Shown in pieces: positions 8,752 through 15,894 of a stretch of DNA of 64,000 nucleotides. Position numbers and translations under genes: made by a program. The stretch's first letter is position 1. Each line of letters begins with the position of its first letter. The notes below the pieces were generated by a model. The model saw nothing but the letters and a program-made list of their open reading frames with translations. It did no database searches and was not told the origin of the DNA. This DNA comes from Candidatus Schekmanbacteria bacterium. Its GTDB lineage: Bacteria; CSSED10-310; JACPHN01. The DNA lies in assembly GCA_016188575.1 (NCBI GenBank), contig JACPHN010000041.1:47343-111342 (forward strand), in the 5' to 3' direction.

Positions 8752-10344
8752 ATGCCCGCGATCGTGGTTTCCAGGCGTCGCCGCTCACCCGCATTCGTCT
8801 CCGCCTGCCTGCTGCTTGCAGGCGTCTCGCTGACAGCATGCACCAGTGGTCCGGCCCTGCCCCCGCCCGCGGAAGCCAGTCCCGAGCCGCGCGCCTTTCT
8901 TGGCGGGGCTCCGTTTCCCGCCCTCACCCTCACACGCCTGCCGGGCCAGGCGCCCCCCTACCTCGGCGCGCCGTCCCCCCGGCGGGAGCTCTTCGCGGCG
9001 CCGTCGCTGGCAGGACCGGGCGACGGCAGCCGAGAGTCGCCGTGGACCGACCTGCGTGGAGCGCTTCGCCGGCTAGAACCAGGCGACCACCTCACGCTAC
9101 TGCCCGGCGTGTGGACTGCGGCTATGCACCTGGACGAGCACTGCCGAAACGGCCTTCCCGAGGCCCCGATTCGCCTCTCCGCCGCACCGCGCTCGCGCCT
9201 GGTGCCCCCCGAGGGCGCGCGGTTCGGGCTGTTCGTCGAGCGCTCCTTTTGGGCGATCGACGGCATCGAGGTGTCACCCACGGGCGCCGGCACGGTCGCC
9301 GTGCTTGTCCATGACGCCCAGAACGTCCACCTGTCACGCTGCTTTCTACACGACGGCAAAGCCAACGGGCTCGTGATCGGCCCAGGCGCCCGCAACGTCA
9401 CCGTAGAGCAATGCGAAATCAGCGGCTTCCAGCGGGGCTCCGCCGACGCGCACGGCGTGACGATCCTGCCGGCCACGACCGGCATCCGCTTGGAGAACAA
9501 TCACGTTCACCACAACTCCGGCGACTCCGTGCAAATCGTCGGCCCCGAGCAGCTTGCCACCGACCCGTTCGATCCCCGCCACCTGCCTCTCAAACCTGCG
9601 CGCGACATCACCGTGCGCGGCAACCGGATGCACGAAGACCGAGAAAATGCGGTGGACATAAAGACCGCCACAGACGTGGAGATCTCGCAAAATCGCATCT
9701 GGGGCTATCGCCCAAGCTCTGGCTCGCGTTTCGGCGAGGCGGTCGTCGTCCACTATGGCGCGACCAACGTAACGGTCCGCGAAAATCTTGTCGCTGGCGC
9801 TCATACCGGGATCGTCGTCGACCGCGGCACGCTTGCCGGCCAACCCGCCGCGGCACTACCCCGTCAAATCGTCCTCGAACGGAATTACTTGCGCGGCGAT
9901 GCCCGCGCCGACACGGCCATTTTCGTGATCGACTCGGAGCGCGTCGAAGTCCTCCACAACGTCATCGAGGCCTACCCGACAGCGCTGGTTTTTCTCGGAA
10001 GAGACGGCCGAAACCCGCGTCACGTCGCCGTCAACAATCTCGCCATCGACCCCTCGCGCCTGGCGTTCCGCGCCTCGCGGCTCGCGGATGTCGCGCGTTT
10101 CGAGCATAACGTGTTCGCGCTTTCCGGCTCCGAGCTCCGGTGTCGCGTCGGACGGCAAACCGTGCCGTTGCGCTCCGTGCTCGCCGAGGGCCTCCTGCCA
10201 GCAACCGTCATCGCCGGCTCGGTTCACGTCCCGGGCGGCGACCTCGACCGGATCGCGGGCGTCAGCGTCATTGACCGAGGAGCCCCCATTCCGGGGCGGA
10301 ACTTCCTGGGAGCCGCGCCCGACATCGGGATCGCGGAGCACTGA
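8752..10344 (+). CDS. Secreted lipoprotein with right-handed parallel beta-helix
   Basis: This 530-residue product starts at ATG 8752. An earlier in-frame ATG at 8692 would overlap the PIN relic and lengthen the n-region, so it is disfavoured. The N-terminus has an Arg-rich n-region, a hydrophobic core and a lipobox ending LTAC with the lipidated Cys at residue 30. After a Pro-rich spacer, an opening like that of surface polysaccharide-acting proteins appears (GDGSRESPWTDLRGALRRLEPGDHLTLLPGVW). It is followed by many short repeats such as NVHLSRCFLHDGKANGLVIG and IRLENNHVHHNSGDSVQIVG, typical of pectate-lyase or NosD/PbH1 beta-helix coils. It may bind or cleave a polysaccharide, but no catalytic set is certain. 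Confidence 0.82.
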   Translation: MPAIVVSRRRRSPAFVSACLLLAGVSLTACTSGPALPPPAEASPEPRAFLGGAPFPALTLTRLPGQAPPYLGAPSPRRELFAAPSLAGPGDGSRESPWTDLRGALRRLEPGDHLTLLPGVWTAAMHLDEHCRNGLPEAPIRLSAAPRSRLVPPEGARFGLFVERSFWAIDGIEVSPTGAGTVAVLVHDAQNVHLSRCFLHDGKANGLVIGPGARNVTVEQCEISGFQRGSADAHGVTILPATTGIRLENNHVHHNSGDSVQIVGPEQLATDPFDPRHLPLKPARDITVRGNRMHEDRENAVDIKTATDVEISQNRIWGYRPSSGSRFGEAVVVHYGATNVTVRENLVAGAHTGIVVDRGTLAGQPAAALPRQIVLERNYLRGDARADTAIFVIDSERVEVLHNVIEAYPTALVFLGRDGRNPRHVAVNNLAIDPSRLAFRASRLADVARFEHNVFALSGSELRCRVGRQTVPLRSVLAEGLLPATVIAGSVHVPGGDLDRIAGVSVIDRGAPIPGRNFLGAAPDIGIAEH

Positions 10345-10369
10345 CGAGCTACTCCTCCGCGCGCCGCTC

Positions 10370-10398
10370 GTGAAAAACCATTCCGGCGCGGCTACAAT
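10370..10398 (+). promoter_or_regulatory. Candidate sigma-70-type promoter for the metzincin/sigma-factor block
   Basis: TACAAT at 10393-10398 is a good -10 hexamer upstream of the gene starting at 10449. The only -35 candidate is a weak GTGAAA-like hexamer near 10370 at ~17-18 nt spacing. Weak call. Confidence 0.25.
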
Positions 10399-10448
10399 GG
10401 TCAGGATCGTGTTTCCGCAGCTATCGATTACCGCGTCAAGGAGCTCCC

Positions 10449-12845
10449 ATGCCGACCTGCACAGGCCATCGAGCGCGTCCGCGCCGCGCCCTCGCCTTTG
10501 TCTTGCTCGCCCTCGCCCTGAGCCGCCCATCCTTCGCCGCCGCCGCGGGCGCGGCCGAAGGCGGGCCGCAAGCGCGCTCCGCCACGCCTGTAACGCTGCT
10601 GCCACCGGTCCTCGAAGGCGCCGCCGGCGTACGCCTCACCTGGTCCGAAGCAAGCGCTCCCGATTTTTCCCATTACGCGGTCTGGCGATCCGAAACACCG
10701 CTTCCCGTTCCGTCGCTGGACCTTCTCGGCGCCGTCCTCGCGGCGCTCGGCGTGACCGCGGCGCTGCTCGCGCTCCGCGTCGGGCACCGCGCTCACCCGG
10801 TGCGGCGGCGCGTCGCCACGGCCGCAATTATTGCCGCCCTGGTCGGGCTCTGGGTCATCACCGCCGAGCAGGCCTCCTCGGTCTCCATTGCCGATCTGCC
10901 GCCGGCGCCCGGCGAAGGCGTCTGGCTCACGACCATCGACGATCGCGCCACGACGACCTACCTCGACTCGGCCGTTCCCGCAGGAGTTTATTTCTACCGC
11001 ATCTACCTCTTCACCACCGGCGACGACATGGTGTCGTCCAACGAGCAACCCTTCTACGATCTCGCACCGACGCCGACGCCGACTCCGACCGAAACGCGAA
11101 CCCCCACGGTGACTCCGACCGCCACCCGCACACGCACGCCAATCCAGTCACCGACCCCGTCGCCGACCATCACGCCCACGTCGATCCCCACCATCAACGC
11201 CAACCTGTACCTTGCCGAGCTACGGCTGACACAAGCGACCGACATCGGTCTGTCTCCCAAGGCCAACCTCGGCGCCGTTACCGTCCCGCGCATCGCCGGC
11301 CGGACCGCCGTGGTCCGCGCGTTCGTCGGTGTCAGCGGCTACAGTTACCTCGTTGATTCCGTCTCTGCTCGGCTGCGCGCCTACAGCGGCGGCGACGAGC
11401 TTTCCGGATCGCCGCTTGTGGCATCGATCGACAAGCTGCCCGAATCGGCCAGTGAAGCGGCGTGGAGCGACTCGATCAACTTCACGATTCCTTCGGGGTG
11501 GCTGGAAGAAGGCACGAGCTTCGTTCTGGAGATCGACCCGGACAATGCCTACGCCGAGACCGACGAGACCGACAACCGAGCTCCTGGCTCGGGCACCACG
11601 CCCTTCGAGCTCGTGTCCACTCCCGATCTGGATCTCATGATCGTGCCGGTCACGCATGCCGGCGTACCACCTGACAGCGCCGCCTTCGACGATGTGCAGG
11701 ACTGGTTGCAGTGGACCTATCCGGTCCCGGACGTCAGCAGGCAGATCCATAGCTCGGTGACGTACTCGGGGCCGCCCGTGAGCAGCGATGGCACGAACTG
11801 GGATGCGGTTCTCGACTTCGTGACCGACATCCGCGGGATGGAGACATCCGCGCCGAATCGGTATTACTACGGTGTTTTTTATCCGGGATACGACTACGGC
11901 GTCGTCGGTCTGGGGTGGATGCCGTACTATCCATCCAGTCCGTTGCCGGTGGCCGTGGGCACGGATCGCTCGTTTGCCGCGGGGGAGACGGGAGCACATG
12001 AAATCGGCCACAATCACGGCCGGAGGCATGTGGCGGCAAGCGGCAGTGGTTGCGGGACGCCGTCCGGTACCGATGCAAGCTACCCGTACGCGAACGGCAT
12101 CATCGGCGTGGTGGGTTGGAGAGCCGGCGCTACGGAGCTTTACGGCAAGGCGGCCTACAGAGACTATATGAGCTATTGCAACACGACGTGGATATCTGAT
12201 TATAACTACAAGGCCTTCTACGACTGGGACGCCTATTATAACTCCGCCCGCGGGAGCGCAGCGCCGAACCCGACCTCCGAGCGCGTCTACTATCTGTCGG
12301 GTGTTGTCCGTGCTGGGCGCGCGACGACGACGATGGCGGCCGAGCTCAGGGACCACGCGCCAACACCCGACGAGGGCGCGCTCGTGCTTGAGCTGCTCGA
12401 CGCCAGCGGCGGCGTCGTTGCCCTCCACCACGCCGCTTCGGCACCTGCCGACCACATCACCGGTGTCAGCGCGTTTCAGGTCAAGGTGGCGCTGGGCCGC
12501 GGCGTCGCCGTGTCTGGTTACCGGCTCAGCAGCCAATCGGGCGCCGTCCTCGCGGAGGAGATGCGGACCGGGAAAGCGCCGGAAGTCACGCAGCTCGCGG
12601 CGCGGCGCAGCGTCGGGGAAGACATCGAGATATCCTGGAGCGATTCCGTGGGCAGGGGCGGGCTCGCCGTGGTCATGACCGATACGGGCCCGGATGGGAG
12701 TTTCGAGGTCAGGGCAATCGGCGCCAACACCGGCTCGGCGCGCCTTCGCGGAGGGGTGGGCGAGCTTGCCGCTCGGCATGTTAGCCGCCTGCGCCTGCTG
12801 GTGTCGGACGGAGCTCGCAGCACCATCATGGAACGTCCGCTGTAG
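10449..12845 (+). CDS. Membrane-hairpin-anchored metzincin-type zinc protease with Pro-Thr linker
   Basis: The 798-residue product has a signal peptide (residues 1-30). Residues ~59-205 look like a fibronectin-III-like fold: it opens with VRLTWSEASAPDFSHYAVWR, is interrupted by two transmembrane helices (about 88-110 and 123-139) joined by a basic loop, and resumes with YLDSAVPAGVYFYRIYLF. A Pro-Thr linker spans 207-248. A CARDB-like beta-sandwich follows (~252-390), ending near the DPDNAYAETDETDN segment. The protease domain has HEIGHNHGRRH at 517-527 (HExxHxxGxxH, three zinc His plus the catalytic Glu) and a Met-turn-like YMSYC at 573-577. The rest is beta-rich. The basic loop should face the cytoplasm, placing the protease outside the inner membrane. 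It lies 14 nt before the sigma-factor gene, so probably shares its transcript. Confidence 0.85.
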   Translation: MPTCTGHRARPRRALAFVLLALALSRPSFAAAAGAAEGGPQARSATPVTLLPPVLEGAAGVRLTWSEASAPDFSHYAVWRSETPLPVPSLDLLGAVLAALGVTAALLALRVGHRAHPVRRRVATAAIIAALVGLWVITAEQASSVSIADLPPAPGEGVWLTTIDDRATTTYLDSAVPAGVYFYRIYLFTTGDDMVSSNEQPFYDLAPTPTPTPTETRTPTVTPTATRTRTPIQSPTPSPTITPTSIPTINANLYLAELRLTQATDIGLSPKANLGAVTVPRIAGRTAVVRAFVGVSGYSYLVDSVSARLRAYSGGDELSGSPLVASIDKLPESASEAAWSDSINFTIPSGWLEEGTSFVLEIDPDNAYAETDETDNRAPGSGTTPFELVSTPDLDLMIVPVTHAGVPPDSAAFDDVQDWLQWTYPVPDVSRQIHSSVTYSGPPVSSDGTNWDAVLDFVTDIRGMETSAPNRYYYGVFYPGYDYGVVGLGWMPYYPSSPLPVAVGTDRSFAAGETGAHEIGHNHGRRHVAASGSGCGTPSGTDASYPYANGIIGVVGWRAGATELYGKAAYRDYMSYCNTTWISDYNYKAFYDWDAYYNSARGSAAPNPTSERVYYLSGVVRAGRATTTMAAELRDHAPTPDEGALVLELLDASGGVVALHHAASAPADHITGVSAFQVKVALGRGVAVSGYRLSSQSGAVLAEEMRTGKAPEVTQLAARRSVGEDIEISWSDSVGRGGLAVVMTDTGPDGSFEVRAIGANTGSARLRGGVGELAARHVSRLRLLVSDGARSTIMERPL

Positions 12846-12859
12846 GCAGCACAGGACCG

Positions 12860-13387
12860 ATGCCTGACGTTGACATCAGTGAGCTCGTGCGGCGCTACGG
12901 ACCGATGGTGTTTCGCCGCGCCCGCTACCTGCTCGGCAACGACGCGGAGGCCCAGGATGCGGTGCAAGAAGTCTTTGTCCGGCTGGTCAACAAGATCGAC
13001 TCCTTCCGCGCGGAGAGCCAGCCGTCGACGTGGCTCTACCGGATCACGACGAACTACTGCCTGAACCTCATCCGCGACCGCGGACGGCGCCGGGAGCTTC
13101 TCGAGCAGCATGCGACGAGCACGGAGGATGACCCGGACCCGGGAGCTCCGGATCCCGAGCTCATGGCACTGATGCGCCGGCTGCTGGCCGCCGCCGATCC
13201 GCTGCAGGCGCAAGCGGCAATCTACGTCCACGTGGACGGCATGAGCCACGCCGAGGCCGCGGCGCTACTCAACGTGTCTCGCAGAACGGTGGGTAACCTG
13301 CTCGAACGCTTCGAGAAATGGGCGCGGCGCAACCTGGAGGGGCTCGTGCCCAACAACGCAGCCGGCGGGTCTAACTATACGAAATGA
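12860..13387 (+). CDS. ECF-type RNA polymerase sigma factor
   Basis: The 175-residue product has region 2 (VFRRARYLLGNDAEAQDAVQ to FRAESQPSTWLYRITTNYCLN) for core and -10 binding. After an acidic spacer comes region 4 (MSHAEAAALLNVSRRTVGNLLERFEKWARR), a helix-turn-helix for -35 binding. No extra domains are present. The stop overlaps the next gene's ATG as ATGA (13384-13387), and the next product looks like its anti-sigma factor. The operon sigma - anti-sigma - caspase suggests that an envelope or cell-state signal frees this factor to transcribe, among others, its own operon; the target promoter motif cannot be assigned from one site. Confidence 0.92.
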   Translation: MPDVDISELVRRYGPMVFRRARYLLGNDAEAQDAVQEVFVRLVNKIDSFRAESQPSTWLYRITTNYCLNLIRDRGRRRELLEQHATSTEDDPDPGAPDPELMALMRRLLAAADPLQAQAAIYVHVDGMSHAEAAALLNVSRRTVGNLLERFEKWARRNLEGLVPNNAAGGSNYTK

Positions 13388-14208
13388 GTAACCTGGACTA
13401 TTCAAAGCTGTCGGGCAAGAACCCGGATTGTCCCTCGGAGCTGCTGCTGGATCGGTTCCACGGCGGTGAGCTTCCCAGCGCAGAAAGCGCCGCAGTTGAA
13501 CGGCACAGCGCGCAGTGCCCGGCCTGTACGGCCAGGCTGGCGCTGCGGCAGCGCGGCGCTGCGGCTTTCCCCGCGCTGCGGCTGGACGAGGTCGCCGATA
13601 AGTGCGTGCGCCTGGACGCGCAGCGCCGCGTCTGTAGAACCTACCGCAGCTCGGTGTGGCAGCGCTTTGCGGAGCGGCTCTCGGCGACCAGGCGCGTGCA
13701 CCTGAGCTGGATCGCGGCCGCGGCGACCGCCGCCGCGGCCATCTTCGTGGCGCTCCTGCCGCAGCTTCGTCACGATGGCGGCATCGACGGGACCGGAATC
13801 CACATGAAGGGCGGCCCCCGGCTTCACGTCGTGCGCGAGCGCAGCGGTGCCGTCGCCGAGCTGGCGGACGGCGAGCTCGTGCGTGCTGGTGATCGGCTCC
13901 AGTTCCGAGTCGATCTCCCGGCGGACGCAGAAGTCATGGTGGTTGGCGTCGAATCGTCCGGCGCGATTTACCCGTGTTACCCGCTCGGCGCGTCCGGCTC
14001 CACAGCGGCGCGCGCCGGTGCCGGCATCGCGCTGGCAGGCGCCGTCGAGCTGGACGACAGCGCCGGCGACGAATACCTTCATCTCGTCGTTTGCCCGCGC
14101 CACTTTGCCCTGCACAACCTTTCGGCGCCTGCCCGAGGAGCCATGGCTGTCGCCGGTGGAGACGGGTGTCGGAGTGACTCCATCCACATCGTGAAGGAGG
14201 TACCGTGA
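13384..14208 (+). CDS. Anti-sigma factor: zinc-finger (zf-HC2) membrane protein with DUF4384-like periplasmic domain
   Basis: The protein has 274 residues. The cytoplasmic N-terminus contains the HxxxCxxC zinc-binding anti-sigma signature (ERHSAQCPACTARL, ~residues 39-52), which clamps ECF sigma factors. A single transmembrane helix (about residues 109-125) is Ala-rich. The outside part has the pattern LHVVRERSGAVAELADGELVRAGDRLQFRVDLPADAEVMVVGVESSG, resembling DUF4384-type modules that often accompany caspase-like proteins. It overlaps both neighbours by 4 nt (ATGA upstream, GTGA downstream). Release of the sigma factor would need cleavage or a conformational change; no site-2 protease gene is adjacent. 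Confidence 0.85.
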   Translation: MSNLDYSKLSGKNPDCPSELLLDRFHGGELPSAESAAVERHSAQCPACTARLALRQRGAAAFPALRLDEVADKCVRLDAQRRVCRTYRSSVWQRFAERLSATRRVHLSWIAAAATAAAAIFVALLPQLRHDGGIDGTGIHMKGGPRLHVVRERSGAVAELADGELVRAGDRLQFRVDLPADAEVMVVGVESSGAIYPCYPLGASGSTAARAGAGIALAGAVELDDSAGDEYLHLVVCPRHFALHNLSAPARGAMAVAGGDGCRSDSIHIVKEVP

Positions 14209-15812
14209 GGGCGGTGCGCCTGGTTAGCCCGGCGGCGGTCGCGGTCACCGTAGTCCTGCTGCTGGTCGCCACGGCGGACGCCGCCGCCGGGACGCGCGTG
14301 ATTGCGATCATCGCCGGCAACAACGCCGGCACCGCGGACGACGCCGCGCTCGAGTTCGCGGAGCATGATGCCGAGGCACTCGCGGCGGTGCTGCGCAAGC
14401 TCTCCGGCGTCGCTGCACACGATGCCGTGCTGCTGCTCGGTGACCAGGCCGAAGATCTCAGAAATGCCTTGCTGCAGACCAACGTGCGCCTGCGCTCGCC
14501 GCTGCGCGATCCAGGCCAGGACGTCACCATCCTCATCACCTACTACTCTGGACATGCCGGGCCTGATGGGCTACACATGTCGGGGACGGTGCTTCCTTTC
14601 GAGGAGCTCAAGGCACTGGTGGCCGGCTCGGCGGCCTCCGTACGCGTGCTCATCGTCGACGCGTGCCGCAGTGGAGGTATCACCCGTGTAAAGGGCGCGC
14701 GCGCGGCGGCGCCATTCGACATCGCGATGGAAGACCGCATCACGGCGGAGGGACTCGCCATCATCACCTCGAGCACCGCCGGGGAAAACAGTTATGAATC
14801 GCAGAGCCTGCGCGGCTCTTTCTTCACGCACCACCTCGTAAGTGGGCTGCGCGGTGCCGCCGACACCGACCGCGACCGGCGGGTGACGCTTGCTGAGCTG
14901 TATGACTATGCGTACCGCCAGACGCTGCAATCTTCCGGGAGCACGTCATCACTGCAGCATCCGACCTTCCTGTATGAGATCAAGGGGCGAGGCGAGCTGG
15001 CGATCGCACGACTCGATCGCGATGTGGAACGGATGGCGACGCTGCAGATCGCCTCGCCGGGACGATATCTGCTGCGCGATCGCGCGGAAGACGGTCCGAT
15101 CGCCGCTGAAGTCGAGATTTCGGAGAAGGGTGCTGACATTGTCCTGCCGGCAGGGGAATACTTTGTCCAGCACAGGGGCAAGGCTGCGTTTCGGGAGTAC
15201 GGGGTCGCTCTGAACAGCCGCGCCGCAGTCGCGCTCGAAAAGTTGCCGTTCCGCGAAGTCACGTACGCCCGGCTGCTCCGCAAGGGTGGCGGCGAAAGAC
15301 GCGCCGTCCACGGTTTCTATGCTTTGGCGGCCGGACGAGGCGAAACGCTGGACCGCGAAGGCCCGACTGCGCACGCCGTGCTCGGATATTCTCTGGATCT
15401 GCCCTGGCTTACCTGGGGTGGGCGGTTTCGCTATGCGGACCGCAAATCGACGCTCGCGGGCGCCAGCCTCGAGCAGCGGCACACAGAGTTGGCCTTCGGG
15501 CTCACGGCTCAGCGCTACGTCGACCTGAATCGCATCAGCCTCGCGCTCGGGCTCAGCGCCGAGGCGGTGCGGCACGAGCAGCGCTTTTCCGGCCCCGGAC
15601 GGGCGCCGGCGCGCGCCGCGTGGGGATCGGCGTTTGGCGGGCTTCTGGGGGTGGAGCTGCAACTGGCGCCGCGCCTTGTAGCGCGTGTCGAGCTCGGCCC
15701 GATGACGACGACGTTCACCCGCGCCATCATCGACAACGGCGCCCCAGCGGGCAGCGAAACTGCCTCGGTCTTCACGTGGTGGCTGGCGACCGGTTTCGGG
15801 TGGCGTTTTTGA
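14205..15812 (+). CDS. Caspase-family (peptidase C14) protease, exported, with C-terminal beta domain
   Basis: The 535-residue product starts with GTG in a GTGA overlap and has a signal peptide (residues 1-28). The caspase p20 fold runs from about 30 to 255. The catalytic His is H117 in YYSGHAGPDG and the catalytic Cys is C154 in LIVDACRSGG, both in the conserved setting of metacaspase and orthocaspase proteins; FFTHHLVSGLRGAADTDRDRRVTLAELYDYA is the usual end of the fold. The remaining ~280 residues are beta-rich, with alternating patterns near the end (LGYSLDLPWLTWGGRFRYA, VELGPMTTTFTRA, WLATGFGWRF). The final Phe suggests an outer-membrane-barrel-like or beta-sandwich domain. Bacterial caspase homologues act in regulated proteolysis or cell death; export here would place it in the periplasm. 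Confidence 0.9.
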   Translation: MRAVRLVSPAAVAVTVVLLLVATADAAAGTRVIAIIAGNNAGTADDAALEFAEHDAEALAAVLRKLSGVAAHDAVLLLGDQAEDLRNALLQTNVRLRSPLRDPGQDVTILITYYSGHAGPDGLHMSGTVLPFEELKALVAGSAASVRVLIVDACRSGGITRVKGARAAAPFDIAMEDRITAEGLAIITSSTAGENSYESQSLRGSFFTHHLVSGLRGAADTDRDRRVTLAELYDYAYRQTLQSSGSTSSLQHPTFLYEIKGRGELAIARLDRDVERMATLQIASPGRYLLRDRAEDGPIAAEVEISEKGADIVLPAGEYFVQHRGKAAFREYGVALNSRAAVALEKLPFREVTYARLLRKGGGERRAVHGFYALAAGRGETLDREGPTAHAVLGYSLDLPWLTWGGRFRYADRKSTLAGASLEQRHTELAFGLTAQRYVDLNRISLALGLSAEAVRHEQRFSGPGRAPARAAWGSAFGGLLGVELQLAPRLVARVELGPMTTTFTRAIIDNGAPAGSETASVFTWWLATGFGWRF

Positions 15813-15816
15813 CGAA

Positions 15817-15845
15817 TTGTCCAGACGGCGCGCGGCGAGTAGAAT
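15817..15845 (+). promoter_or_regulatory. Candidate promoter of the hybrid histidine kinase gene
   Basis: TTGTCC (15817-15822) and TAGAAT (15840-15845) are separated by 17 nt and lie 50 nt before the ATG at 15895, immediately after the caspase gene. Both hexamers match the sigma-70 consensus at four of six positions. Confidence 0.4.
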
Positions 15846-15894
15846 AGCAGGCGTTTACAGGCCTGCCCGGTGAACCCCAACTCCGCGTGTAGCG

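Noticed and set aside
11220-12779. 519-codon minus-strand frame in the metzincin gene
   Set aside because: It is antisense to a gene with signal peptide, linker and zinc site; no motifs of its own.
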